Origin: Gyrodactylus bullatarudis
Lineage: Eukaryota > Platyhelminthes > Monogenea > Gyrodactylidea > Gyrodactylidae
Assembly: GCA_012064415.1 (NCBI GenBank)
Contig: SSNU01000033.1
Span: forward strand, 1 to 64,000
Direction of reading: 5' to 3'
Length of the DNA: 64,000 nt
A program made the position numbers and the translations under genes. The first letter of the stretch is position 1, and every line of letters starts with the position of its first letter. The notes below the pieces were generated by a model. The model made no database searches. It had not been told where the DNA came from and was given only the letters and a program-made list of their open reading frames with translations. Shown one piece after another: positions 32,276 to 45,319 of this stretch.

Positions 32276-34354
32276 TGTATATTTTGCCATCACCAGATAA
32301 AACTCTACCGATCAATCAACATGATATTTAGATAGCTGAAGCGAAGAAACATTTTCTCTATTCGGTTAGATTTGGAAGCTCTTGATTATTTTTTCTTTTC
32401 TGGAGGAACGATGATAACAAGTGACAAGCCAGTATTTTGAATTGGTATATAATTTTTTTTTGGTTTCTTCTGCAAGGGCTCATTAAAATAATTCTGTATC
32501 ATAATTATAATTCTGACAGCTTGTACAATAATCAAATTCAAAATTTATGTCGATTGAAAAAAGAATTCTGAATATGCATTACATAGTATGGTAATTGTAT
32601 GAAAGGAAAATCTTTTTTGACATGTTGAAATTACACATTTATTCTAACAAGAAAATCATTAAATTGGGTGAAAATCCCTCTCATATGTGATTCTGTTATC
32701 CAAGATGATTTACTGAAATTCTTCTTTGGATTTGGTGAATAATAAACTTTTGTTTATTGGTAACCAGAAAACCAGTTTATTACTGAAATAAGTGAAAGCC
32801 TATTTTTTCCAGGAAAAATATATTTTTCAACAAAATTCTTTCATGTTCAATACGATTTTTCTAATAAGAAAGGGCAAAAATAAACACTGATTAGGCTTCA
32901 AAAAATTACCAAACAGTATTCGATTCAGATCAAAACTTTTCCCTTTGGCCAAATTTACAATTCGCATGATGAAAAGACTTTTGTATTAATCTTTCTTTAT
33001 CTCCCTTTGCACAAAAGTTACCGGCCCATTATTCAATCAATATATTTTAAAAATCTACTCTTGTCTAAAGGAAGTTTCTTTTCATCAACTAATCAGAAGA
33101 ATGCGCTTGTTCTAGAAGCATTTGTTTCTGTTGTTATGGTTGAGATAGTTTTCACCACATCTATTTCCAACAACTTAATTCATGACTTACTTTATTATTT
33201 ACCTATGCTGTCCAATAGTATACACATCAATATAATCTTTCTAACAAAAAAAATTATTTACGTAATGCAATTATTTCAATTAAGATTTTATATATGACTG
33301 ACATCCAACCATCTAAAGCTAGTTGAATGTAAGAATTCATTTTTATTTTACAAATTGCTCGAGTGTGGGAACAAAATTATCTATTATAAATGAGCAGATA
33401 TTTTGTTAAAATATAAAAAACAATCGAAAACAGTTTAATCTGACTAAGGTCGTTTCTTTGGATTTCCAAATTTTTATTTCTTCACAGCATAGAAATCGAT
33501 GAAAAAATCCATTTTTGAAATTAAGAAGTTTTTTCTCAGATTTAATTTCCCGGAGAAAGATATTGAGCTTTTCAGTTAATTCTCATCTTTATATCAACTT
33601 GCTTTATAATGTCTGTCTTACATTTGAAATGTAGTTGTATATGTAAACCCAAATATGATGTCATGATAAAAAATACATACATGTATTATTTTTTCTATGA
33701 AAAATATATTTTAAATTTAAACCTCTCAGTGCTGAAACTATTTTAAAATTTTATAGAACCCAAAGTTTAGCTATGCAAAGATTAAATTATTTGGCCAAAA
33801 ATATCACACAGCGTGCTTTAATTTAAACTTGTATTGGCCCAGAAATCTGCCAAATTAATAGAGTTAAAAAAGTTCGAAAATATTTGAATATTAGGATCAG
33901 AACTGTCAAGAGACTCAAATTTTTCTGAAAAACCCTTTTATGTTGATTTAGTCATAGTACCCAAACGAATAAATAAATCAAGATTTGATGATTTTTTATG
34001 TTTTGCATCATCGATTTTTGAATGGCCGTAATTTAGAGGGTATAAATACATGAATACACCCAGTTAGTAATGTCGCAGCGTACTATTTCTTAGAATTAGG
34101 TTTTTGTCAAAGTGCGTACAGAAAAATATAATTTATTTTTCAATAAATATTTATTCCACTTGCCTTTAAGAAATTGACAGTCTTGTTAAGAATAAAAGAT
34201 GTACAATGTAAATAATAACATTGTAAATAATAAACATTTAATTACCGGAAAGAGGGACTCTTCATCAATCTTTTTAAATCTGACCTAGCTATGATGTAAG
34301 TTCTGATTAATTTTTACAAGAGTCAAGGCTGAAAGAAACAAGTTTGAAGATTTA
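32276..34354. other. Gene-free stretch
   Basis: No gene supported. A degenerate foldback end lies near 33580-33610. The 96-codon ORF at 33007-33297 has a hydrophobic, low-information sequence and is probably chance. Confidence 0.45.
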
Positions 34355-35020
34355 TTCTTGGAATAGAATTCGAGTATGTTAAAGATTTTTTGGAATCCTA
34401 CTCATGTTTCCCACTTTTACCATTTGATGAAAAAAATCATAAGAATTATTTTTATGAAAAATATGGTCATTTTTCAAATTCCCATTTGGCGCCAAAATCC
34501 AAATTTTTCGAACTTTAAGCTAAAAGTTTTTATTGATTTGAAAGAGGGAGGCTGACAAAAAATTTTTTTTCTAGATTAGGATTAGACAAGAAAATTAACT
34601 GAATCTGATCTTATGCATAATCACATTATCGTTTGGCAGCGGAATTTCGAATTTTTGATCATTTTTCTTTACTTGAAATTTCGATAATTCAAAATCTTTC
34701 GAAAGTGGTGATACTATCGATAATTTGAAGGTGATAGTCAGCTTTCTTGTCTAATCTTGATCCTGAAAATCAATTTTTGATCACTCTCCCACTTTCAAAT
34801 CAAAAGAAAATTTTCAGCTCAAAGTTCGAAAAAATGGAATTTTGGCGCCAAATGTGAATTTGAAAATTGACCATATTTTTCATAAAAATAATTTTCAGGA
34901 TTTTTTTCTTCAACTGGTAAAAGTGGGAAACATGAGTAGGATTGCAAAAGATCTTTAACAAATTCGAATTCTTGATGAAAAAATCGAGATTTCCAACATC
35001 ATATCAACCAACTTTAGATT
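34355..35020. repeat. Foldback repeat family A, copy A3
   Basis: Carries GAATCCTACTCATGTTTCCC at the left and GGGAAACATGAGTAGGATTG at the right, with the same interior landmarks as A2 (TTGGCGCCAAA twice, AGATTAGGATTAGACAAG). Diverged from A2 and lacking the outermost left arm. Confidence 0.83.
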
Positions 35021-38000
35021 AGGTAGAAGGAGGACTATGTAAAGAATTCATTGTAGCTTAATGGTCCAAAGCAACAATTCAGGTGACTGAATTGGATTTG
35101 CTCTACTTTACGAGTGAATTCAATGGAGATTCCGATTAAAGGGCAGCAAAGTTCAAATTTAGAGATGATAAACATTTTAAATATTAGGAGTTTGGGTTGA
35201 GGTCAATCGACGAATCTGGTTATCAAGTAGTTAGAGCATCTTAATAACTTAATTAGTTTATTGATGGGAGTCCTGATCTATTTGGGGTAGTTATTTTGAA
35301 ATTTATAAAAAGTGATACTTTACTTTGGATTTCTGATACACTCGATGATTAAAAATTTTCACATTTTTGCACCTCCTTGGTGATTTATTAATTAAAATCT
35401 GAATGTCGAAATTTGTATCAATTTATAGTGCAAACTGATAAAATTTTGATTTACAGTCAAATTACAGTTTCCTTGTACAATGTACATGCATTTTATAGGC
35501 AACATGAAGATTTCTGTCATTCTGACTATAATGCCTTGGATTTAGGTTCTTTGAATGTCAAGGATTAGAGATTGTGATTTAATAATGAAAAATTAGATAA
35601 TCTCCAAAAATATCTCATTCGGATACGCTATAATTGAAGAACGTACCGGGACATTTTTCTCTTCACACTGATAAAATGCGACAATATTTGAGAATGGATG
35701 CGATATTTTTGCGAAAATGTGGAATAAACCTGCACTATTTTAATGCCAGAATTCTACAGATTGCATAAATATTGAACATACCACAAGAGATTTTTAATTG
35801 AAATTTTTCCCTTATTATTTTTTTATTTATTTTTTTCATTCAAATTTGAAATAAATTTACGCAGTAAGCAGATTCTAAATAAAACGCTTAAACTGCTCAA
35901 GAATTGAAAATGAGGCCATAATTTTGCTTATTTTCTTGAGCTTGAATATTCTCTTAACCAATCTCAGATCTTTGTTAATTTCATTCTGAGATTTGATGAT
36001 TTCTCTCAATTCTTTTTCATCTTCAGAGATGATCATTAAAGTACTTTACTCCTAGAGTATTTCTCAGAATTTCAATTCATTTGACAGCCAAATGAACAAC
36101 AAGAGCTAGACAACAGAAAGACATTATTCTTCATAATTTTTTTTCTCGTAAAAAATTCAAATAGAAAATATAAATAATAAAAGCTCCTTTTGAATTACAA
36201 TACTTTTTAGGTAAAAGTTTATAAAAGTATTACAAAACTGTTTTATTTTAAACAGTTGAATGATAAAAGAATTTGAATCGAATATACAAGATTTTTCGCC
36301 GTATCTTTACTAAGCAGTGTTTACACAAGTTTATACCAGAGAAATTTTTATTGAATTTTCAATTTATTGTGAGAATCAGGAAAAAGTTTAAACTACTGTA
36401 TCACCTAGGGTGTTGTTCTTCTGGAAAAAAAATTTGTAATTCATTCAAGCTTTCTTAGATGAAAATTCTGGAAATTCTGGAGGGACTTTGAATTTATTCT
36501 GTTCTCTATCACATTTTATTTACTTCAAGTAGAATATATCCTACAATCTCAAAGTCCCTAAATTGCTAATTTTGGAAATTAATTTTCGACATTAGAAATA
36601 AATTTTGTGTTTTTTATAATTAGAAAATACAATAATATTAGTAGAATAAAAACATTATTATTTGTTTTAAATAACCCAATAGGTGGAAAAATCGACACCA
36701 ACTTGAGATTCAAAGAGTTCCCATATATTTCATCCTGTAAAACTAAAACTGATACTTTTAGGTCTCATAAGAGTTTTTTCGTGCAACGATAATCACATTC
36801 TCAAAGCTTCTTCTTAGTAAAAAGAAATCAAGAAATATTTTCGAATTGATCGATTATTTTCAATTCAAACTTGTCAATTGTGAAGATGTTCACAGATGGA
36901 AACATTTTAGAAAATGACAAGAAATTTAATTGATAAGATTCGCTACAAAGGTTAATAATACAGGTATAGTGTTATAAAAGTTGATATTTCTAATTTTATC
37001 TCCTACTGTTCGTATTTTATCAAAAATAAAAGTACCATAGCGCATTCAAACATTTCTACCATAATTTGGATATAAAATTTACACTTTCCTTATCATTTTT
37101 TCCCTTCTGTTCTGCTTCACTTTAAAAAAGATGCATCTCAAAGTTTAGAGTTATTTTTTATTTTATTGAATCATAAATTAGTACCATTTCTTTATTTCCT
37201 TTATAATTTGAAATTGAAAACTCATAATAATCGTTGATCAGATGGAAAGGTTAGAGTACAGCTCAATTCTTAAAACTATCAACACTACAATTCTTTAAAA
37301 TGTTACTGCTTTTTAGCCTTTTCAAAACTTTTTTATCAAGTCATTAAAAAATACATAATAAAGCTGTAACGAATTTTTATCTTTTATTAAATCAAAGTTT
37401 TCCGTGAAATTTTCCCATATAATTTTGATAACAGTAACGTGTGAGATCAAAAAATAACTGAAAATTCGTTTGCAATCCAATGCAAAGTCGGGAATTGCCC
37501 ATTTTCCCTAAATTCTCTTTTAGGCAAGGTGGTATAACAAAATTTAACAGAAATGATCTTAACATGATTCTAATACTATTCTCATTGAAAAACAATTGAT
37601 GCTTTATCAGCAAAAAAGATATTCGAAATTTTAGTGAGAACATAGTAAAAACTCAATGAAAATCTAGCGGCATTTCTAAAAAATTCTGATCTTTAAACTT
37701 GAATATTATCACAGACAAGCATTTTGAAAACTGATCTTATATAAAATGATGTTTAGAATTCATGGTATTATCATTTGAGTAGGTTTTTAAAGTAGGTTGA
37801 AAAATTAGTTACATCTTCAATACATGAAACCGCTGAAAATAATACATTAAAATTTAAGCGCTTAAAGAATATCTTCTTTTATTTATTATTTTTTCACTGA
37901 TTACATGAAAAATTGCTTGTTACTTCGCGTTATTTTTACATGCTTCATTTTCATCATGTTTTTCAAAATCTAAACTCAACAAAAGTTTTGTTGCTTCAAC

Positions 38001-38439
38001 ATTGGCTGGTTTTTTGGGTCTCTTTACATTTCTGTTATTGAAGATAAAATGGAAAAGCTTATATTTAACCGAATTCTATCAGACGCTTACCAAATACACC
38101 TGCAAATTGTTTGGGAATTGGAGGCAATTCTGGAATAATATTTATCTTTGTGTGCGAAAAATATTTACAGGCTTTATTTCTTTCTTAATTTCATATAAGA
38201 AAAGAAATTTTATTTTTTTCCATAACACTCTTTCTGTTCTCTACCAAATCAAAGTGAATTTGTGGAAATTTTTGCTTTTTATCATCGAATTTTATGGCAA
38301 AATCACACAAATATGATGTGTTTTACTTTATTCCATCCATAGCATATCAATTTATTAAAAGTCCCTATTCCAATTTCTTCTTTCAATTATGAATCTATTT
38401 GTGATCAGAGCGGTAATGTTGCCGAACTTCATCAAGTAT
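35021..38439. other. Gene-free stretch of 3.4 kb
   Basis: AT-rich, with no coding similarity and no repeat that I could match elsewhere in the window. Short ORFs here are hydrophobic, low-complexity and probably chance. Confidence 0.45.
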
Positions 38440-39767
38440 ATTAGTACTCGATTCTAGACTCAGGTGGAAGGTTTGAGAACGAACGAATAATAAGTGATAA
38501 ACTTTTTATTTCGCCGGGTCTCATCAGACTTAATCCCGGACTAAATATATATGTTACCGTGAGTCTGGTAAATCAGTGAGTCTTGATAATTCACTAGTGT
38601 ATGATGGTAATCATTGTGACTTTAGTGATTCTAGCTAATAAGCCTTCATTACCCAAACACACTGGGAAGGTCAGTGAATTCAACAGCTCAAGTTATTTAT
38701 TGCCTCTAATAAAAGAATGATCTAGAGTTGCATAAAACTTGATTCTTTTCACACTTACAGGTCAGTATTTTACGATATCTAATACAATTTGAATATTCCT
38801 TATCCATTTCCAAGGGAAGATTTGGCATTGAACTCTCTCAATGACACTAATTTCTTTGACACTCGAGATGTCGTAATAATTTTCAGAAATCACATTTTAC
38901 TGATTAGTTGCTATCAGTTGTTTCTGGGTACCAACTCTATAAAGACCATTTTGTTGATAACTCTTAGTTATTAGTAATAACTTATTACACGTTTTATAGA
39001 TTTGAAATCGCTCCTTCCTCTATCGTCGTCAAGAATTTGAAAGTAGGAATTTGCCAGAATCTCGAAAATTTTTCTTCGAAAATCAATTCCTCAGACACAC
39101 AATTCACTGATCTTCTCAGTGTGTTTGGGTAATGAAGGCTTAATTGGGTAGCTAGACTCACTAAAGTCACAATGATTACACTGGGGGAAATTAAAAAAAA
39201 AATTTTGCGATAAATTTTTGCGAAAAACTGATTATAGTGTAAAATTTAACGCAGATTCTGAATCTGCTTCCAAAAATTTCCTAAGTTACCCAGTTTTTGC
39301 GCAATTCGCGAAAAACCGAAATAGCACAATTTTCATAATCGGGACTTGAATAAATCAATTTTTCGACTTGATCCTTAGACATTTCAGAGTCAAATTTGAT
39401 ATCATTTGAAAGAGCATAAAATTCTCTATAAGACGCTTTCAAGTTCAAACGTGCTTTTGGAATGGATCATCCTCAAAATTGGTCTTAAAGTTGAAAAAAG
39501 ATGAAAAATTAGCGAAAAATGCCATGCACTTTTTTGTTTTTACCCTTCAACAGGCTATCTTATTTTGATAAAATCTCAAATTTTAATGGGGGAAAGAATG
39601 TGAAATTTATTTCTCTATCCAATGATACCTCGTATGACCATTTATCTTTTTTGGTTCAGAAGTTATTCAAGGTTTTTTCATTAGTGATTTCACTCAATTT
39701 TTCTCGATTTATTTTTTCTCGATTCTGATTGGTTCATTTTGATTAGCACAATAATTTCGTATAAAAC

Positions 39768-41912
39768 TGAAGGATTTATAATAAATGATTAAATCAGTAT
39801 AGACAATAACAGGGATTTGTATATTTATAAAAACATTTACATTGAAGTTTTATCTGATTTTTTTATTTACAATTCTTGTATTATAAAATATTGTAAAACT
39901 GTTTTATCAAATTTAAATTTTCAGAATTTCTTCTACATTGTATGGTTTTGATTGAGTATAAAACAAATTTTGGGGGAGCAACAATATTCTCTATCTTTAA
40001 TCTGTATTTTTTATAAACCAACAGTAATCTGAAAGACAATGTTCCAAATTTATTACTGAATATCTTTCCTCAATGAACATCATCATTTGGTGCATTTTTT
40101 CACCTTGTTCATCTGAGATAGTACCAAGTGGAACTTGATGAAAAAAATCAAAATGATAACGAAGGAAATGTAACTTCAAGTTCATGAGACAACCCAACTC
40201 TGCATAAGATACCAGAAGCTCTTCAACTAATATTCTAGCATTTGGGTCTCTATTATTCCCAAAAAAATTTAAACACACATCTTTAAAAGAATTCCATGCT
40301 CAAAGTTCTTCTTCTACAAGAACAAGAGAGAAGATTTCATCTTTTATCAAATCATTAATTTGAGGACCAGTGAGTATTCCCTCATCTATTTTAGTTCTTG
40401 AAATATATGAGAATTTAGCATAAACATGCTCCAGAGAATGGGAATTTCTAGAAACCAATGCTTTCATAAATTGCTTAAAAATTCCTAATTTTATGTGCAA
40501 AGGTGGAAGAAGAATTCGATTATTCTCAACGAGGGGCTCATTAATTCTGTTATTGCCCATTCCAACTCCTCTTGGAACAGGAAAAAAATTTGGGTCATAA
40601 TGAGTACCTCGAGCTCTTGATTCCCATAAGCAGAGAAAACATGGGAAGGATGTGTTCCCTCTTTGAATTCCCATTAAAAAGCCTATTACTTGAAAATCAG
40701 CGATTATGAAAAAATTATATTCATAATAACTAATTTTATCTAGAATTATCTCAATACTCTCTCTGTTTTCGGGCAGTTCTCTGGAATAAGCTATTGGAAT
40801 AGATGGAATTACGTTCAGATTATCTAGAAGAACTGCTTTAAGACTATTTTTGGACGAATCTATGAAAAGCCTTAGAGAGTTTGGATTAAATTCATATGAA
40901 AGCTCGTTGAATAATCCGGGTATATTATTACAAAAAGAAAGATTGTCTTCAAATGAAAAATAAGGTCTCTACTTTTATAATGAGAAAATGTTACTCCTCC
41001 GCCATTTATTTTATGACTCACTAAGATTCGTCCAACCTCAACTGCATTTTTTTTGGAAAGCCTGGATACTCTAACGATCTTGTCAAGGGTTTTCTGGGTC
41101 AAGCGCACAGTCATTCCATCTTCTTCTTCGATAGTGTTACCACTAGATTCTGGATCCTGTTGAACATTGATAAGGGGCTGTTGCAGTCTAGGAACATCAC
41201 GACACGTTCATAAATTTGGATAATTCTGGAATGCAATGTTCATAAATGTCTAACAACAGGATATGCAAATCTTCAAACTAACTTGAGTCGATGGCCTTCT
41301 ATTTGCACAAATTCGCGTCAAGCAAAAGTATCAATCTTCTTCATGATTGAAGGGTTCAGACCAAACTTTAATCTTATTTCTGTAGGAGCTCCTATTTGGG
41401 TAACTAATTTTTGAGTAGCATGAAAGGCACAACTTGGAAGGAGAAAAATGTCTCCCATGGTTAACCAGTTGGTTGAAATAATCCATAATTTTTCTTGATA
41501 TTTCATCAGTGATTATGTACATCCTTCGGTTAGCGAAATAGAATCCACAAACATAGCAAAATTTTTCTTTATCATTACGCCATTGAAAGACACGAAGATC
41601 CATTTTTGTTAAATGAATTCAATTACAAAATAACATATTTTAAAATCCTGTTGAATACTGTGATTGGTTAAGGTTTGGTCGAATACAACCAATAAGAAAA
41701 TATCAGGATGGGGAAAAGGGTGTGTAGACACTTTATACATACGTTTAAGAAAAAAAATAATGAAATGCAATTTTTTAAGAAAAAAAACTTTGAAAAACAA
41801 TAAAATAGACACTTGAAAAAATATAACTCAATATCAAAATTAAGTTTTTTTATAAATATACAAATCCCTGTTATTGTCTATACTGATTTAATCATTTATT
41901 ATAAATCCTTCA
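39768..41912. mobile_element. Element E: DNA transposon-like unit with ~66-bp TIRs
   Basis: Inverted repeats 39768-39833 and 41848-41912 match almost perfectly, for example ATTAAATCAGTATAGACAAT at the left and ATTGTCTATACTGATTTAAT at the right; the outer ends are TGAAGG/CCTTCA. The 2.1-kb unit encloses a single broken minus-strand gene. I could not identify a target-site duplication with confidence, nor assign a known superfamily. Confidence 0.75.
39997..41603 (-). pseudogene. Orphan transposon-borne protein (aphid/hydra expanded family), broken
   Basis: Several frame pieces in the right order encode: an N-terminal zinc-ribbon-like part (FCYVCG ... LCLSCY, 41331-41603); a central part (LTQKTLDKIVRVSRLSK, 40872-41114); LKAVLLDNLN, IPIAYSREL, YEYNFFIIADFQVIGF and FPCFLCLWESRARGTHY (about 40620-40870); LLPPLHIKLGIFKQFMKAL (about 40450-40530); then LKLHFLRYHFDFF and ISDEQGEKMHQ near the C-terminus (39997-40278). 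These motifs recur in large families of uncharacterised proteins in aphids, cnidarians and other invertebrates (from memory). At least three frame breaks make this copy a pseudogene. Its biochemical role is unknown. Confidence 0.7.
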
Positions 41913-43070
41913 ATATGACCATAACTGAGTGTGGGATTAAAAGGGGTAAAAATATGCATAACGAAAAGATTTTGTAAATTTTAACCAACTTTTTCAGAAA
42001 GAGCATAAAATTTTGATCTAGAAAGTCGAAGAAAAGATCTAAAAAGCTCTTTTTCTTGAAATATATGAGCGTTTGAAGTTAAAATTTATGGAGAAAATTG
42101 ATTCCAAAATCACAAAATTTTCGACAAAAAAGTAGCTGGAATGCGCAATTTTTTGTTTTGGGCGACACTCAAGGTATCATTAGATAGGAAATTTAATTGT
42201 GATTCTAATGATGCCTAATTAGTTAATTGAATTTTTTATTTTAATAAAAATTAAATTGTTTGAAATTATTTATTTTTTTTTAATTCCCAAATTCGGTTTT
42301 TTCAATATATCTCGAAAACCAGACACAATCTAGAAAATATAATTACAGATCTGAAATCAGCACAAAATTTCGATCCAGAAAATGTTTGGATTAAGATCCT
42401 ATTGCACATAGTGTCCTACTGTGTTATCAAGACTCACTGATATACCAGACTCACGGTAATATATATATAGTACATTGCATAATATTTCTGCCCTTCCATT
42501 GGTTCAAAGGTTTACTGCTCAGGGAGGGTGACGAGTTAAAAATCCTGTTTCCAGGCGGCTTTACTTTAAACTATCCGAGAAGTCAACTGTAGTTGGTAAT
42601 CAAATTATGAGCCAACCCATAATAAGTGTGAAAGAAGAGGTGAGAAACAATGCAAGGCCAAGCCAACCTACAATTAAGGAAAATCAAGAGAAGAAAACGA
42701 ACAAAGTAATATACGCAAACGGAAAAGGCACAGTGGGCAGTTACTAATGGATGGATTCCTAAAGTGCAAAGAAGGCCCAAGCCTAGAGAAGAGACGAAAG
42801 TAAAGCTGCCTGGAAACGGGATTTTCAACTCGTCACCCTCCCTGAGCAGTGAACCTTTGAACCAATGGAAGGGCAGAAATGTTATGCAATGTACTATATA
42901 TATATTTAGTCCGGGATTAAGTCTGATGAGACCCGGTGAAATAAAACGTTTATCACTTATTATTCGTTCGTTCTCAAACCTTCCACATGAGTCTAGAACC
43001 GAGTACTAATATTTTTTAAATGTAAATACCCCAACTTCTCTTCCAGAAATGTTGGAGTATTTTTATATAT

Positions 43071-43299
43071 GTTACCGTTAATCTTGTTACTCTTGATAGT
43101 TTCAAGACTCCCTGGCAAATCAGTTAAACTTGTTACTGGTAACAGGATTAACTGAAAGCCAGTTAAACTTGTTACTCGGTTTCAAGGTTATCTGATAGTC
43201 TCAAGAATCCCTGGAATCTTGTTACTAGTAATAAGAATCCAGGTAATCCTGATTTGCCAGGGAGTCTTGACTATCAAGAGTAACAAGATTAACGGTAAC
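43071..43299. mobile_element. Small palindromic MITE related to element C
   Basis: A 229-bp foldback from GTTACCGTTAATCTTGTTAC to GTAACAAGATTAACGGTAAC. The inverted arms continue through AAGACTCCCTGGCAAATCAG, and the flanks are ATAT. The GTTACCGT terminus and AT-run target match element C, so this may be a non-autonomous relative. Confidence 0.75.
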
Positions 43300-44149
43300 A
43301 TATACATTTTCAAATTTGATTTTAAATTCTTAAAATAAATCTAAATACATTAAGGGGTTGAGCAGTTCTCTATAAGACTGTTTCTTGAAAGAATATTTAT
43401 TATCTTAAAAAATTTAGTAGAGTCTTACTATTGCATAAAGTAAATCGATTCTTTTGATACAACAAAATGGATTGATCAATGATCATCAAGACTGCCTGTT
43501 GATTTTCCATCTATACTGATCATAGTGTAATTAAAGCTGTAGTTGATATGAAAAAGAGAATTCCCTAGATTTAGATTGAAGGATTTTCCAATAGAGACAT
43601 CTACTAAAAAGATAGTTAAGAAATAAATGATGAATTACTATTTTTATAAAAGTTTCCCAATTTTCATGAATCCTATAATAAATTTAACCCAAAATTTTAA
43701 TTTGAAAATAAATTGGCAAAATTATAAATTTCAAAAATCCGAATGATTTTTTCAACTTTTTCGACTTTAATTTTTTTAGACTCTATAAAATATAAAAGGT
43801 AAGAGCACAAAAAGCGAATATTTGAGGGATAAACGTTATAAAAGGCAAAATTCGGAAATATTATCATCAGTTTCAGAAATTTAAAAGCTCATTAAACAAC
43901 TAAAAAGATGAAACAGAGATTTCTATATCAGTAATGTTTTTTGATTATTGAAATATAAAAAGGAATTTCAAAAGAATCCGTTAGACAGATAACTCTTAGA
44001 GACATCATGGTAGAACGAATTTTAAGATGATGACAAAATTTTGTTCAATGTCCAACATATTCAGGTGTTTAGTGGTTACATATTAGACTGACGAAATTTT
44101 GCAAAATTACCTAAATCATTCATCGATATGATAAATCTAATCTTCAAGT

Positions 44150-44450
44150 ATTTTAATATTATTATCTCACCAAATTTTGCTTCAAAATAACTGTCCATAC
44201 TTCTCGAATGAGTTATACTAAATTATGAAAATTTTTAAATTTAAAACGTTTTTTTACCGATCAAAATTGTGATATTCATGAAGAATAAGAGAAATTTAAG
44301 TTAAAATTATGAATATGAAACATTAAAAAACTTTTTAAATTTGAAAAAATTTCACGATTTTATTTATCTCATTCCCGATGTATTGAAAAGTATTTTGAAG
44401 CAAAATTTAGTGGGATAATATTAAAATACTTGATTAGATTAGGTTAATTT
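44150..44450. repeat. Foldback repeat family H, copy H2
   Basis: Arms AATATTATTATCTCACCAAA/TTTAGTGGGATAATATT and TTTTGCTTCAAAATA/TATTTTGAAGCAAAA are inverted. The middle has TTTTTTTACCGATCAAAATT, as in H1 at 25.3 kb. Confidence 0.65.
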
Positions 44451-45319
44451 TGCAAAATATTATGAGTTCATGAAAAATTGATCGGCGATTAATGATTTTC
44501 AAACATGAATGTCGTAATGTGGAAGCATGCCTCAATAAAAATAATGCCTAGAAATCTTAGGTTTAGTGGAAAAGTTGATACGAAAATGAGTTAAAAAATT
44601 ACACCCTAACCTAGTGAACATTGCAATGAAAGTAAACTGGTAGTATTGGAGTTATAAAATTGAGAAAGGAATGCAAGTAAATTGCAAACAAATTATACAT
44701 ATGGATTTGAAATTGCAGAGAATATTGATGAATAGTTGTTGTTTTGGGTGGCTCGAATCTGAAGAAAAAAAATACTGAGATAGAAAGATATGAATATTAT
44801 TCATAGCATTCCATATATTTCCTGACAGAAATGTCAGTGATATCCCCTTCTCTTTTTCAGTTCTGGTAATTCAATACACATTTGCCAAGTCTATTTTATT
44901 TAGTGGACTTTTTAGTTCATTTTCTCGTTTTTTTTGATTTACAGTAGCTACTTTTTTGGCTTTTTCACCAACTTTTTATCTATCTAGATCTTTTATCATC
45001 AATTTGTGGGAATTACTGCGTAAATCTTTTTTTCTTTTCCTTCGTGTGGACGTGTACGAATGCTGATGGGGGATTTATTCGTTGTTTCATTCTTTGGCTC
45101 TGTTCCTTCCTATTTCAGCTGATCCTTTTGTTGTAATTATTAATCAAGAAATCTCACATTAATTATTTTAAAATTATTGATAGACATCTTCTTAAAAGTA
45201 CTATTATCGAATTATACATTTATTTATTATCCAAATTACGACTTGTTCATGGGTGGGAACTATAGAGATTAGATCAAAGTTTCTATTCTTTACTTCTATC
45301 CTTTTCTGGGATTATACAG

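Larger units (their letters stand above)
38553..42460. mobile_element. Element C, termini GTTACCGTGAGTCTGG
   Basis: The ends GTTACCGTGAGTCTGGTAAA and CCAGACTCACGGTAA are inverted; the next TCAGTGAGTCTTGATAA matches TTATCAAGACTCACTGA at the other end. Both flanks are (AT)n runs. A further inverted pair lies inside (38600-38666 against 39113-39180). Related short ends occur in the mini-element at 43071-43299. Most of its ~3.9 kb is taken up by the inserted element E. Confidence 0.7.
38440..43012. mobile_element. Outer foldback element D, split by element C
   Basis: The left arm is 38440-38552 plus 42461-42580; the right arm, 42797-43012, is its continuous inverted complement. Landmarks are TAGTACTCG-x-TTCTAGACTC, GAACGAACGAATAATAAGTG, TCATCAGACTTAATCCCGGA, CTGCCCTTCCATTGGTTCAA and CAGGGAGGGTGACGAGTT. 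The right arm shows the uninterrupted order, so C inserted at an AT run (TAAATATATATATAG). The spacer is about 216 bp. No ORF belongs to D. Confidence 0.8.

Noticed and set aside
33007..33297. 96-codon ORF
   Set aside because: Low-information, Ile/Leu/Ser-rich translation, no splice or gene context, no family resemblance.
38002..38316. 104-codon ORF rich in Phe/Leu/Tyr resembling a membrane protein
   Set aside because: Hydrophobic bias is expected from T-rich DNA; non-ATG start and no recognisable domain.
38440..43012. Outer inverted repeats interpreted as the TIRs of one 4.6-kb transposon encoding the 39997-41603 gene
   Set aside because: The right arm is continuous where the left arm is split at an AT run, and the gene has its own closer 66-bp TIRs, so a nest explains the data better.
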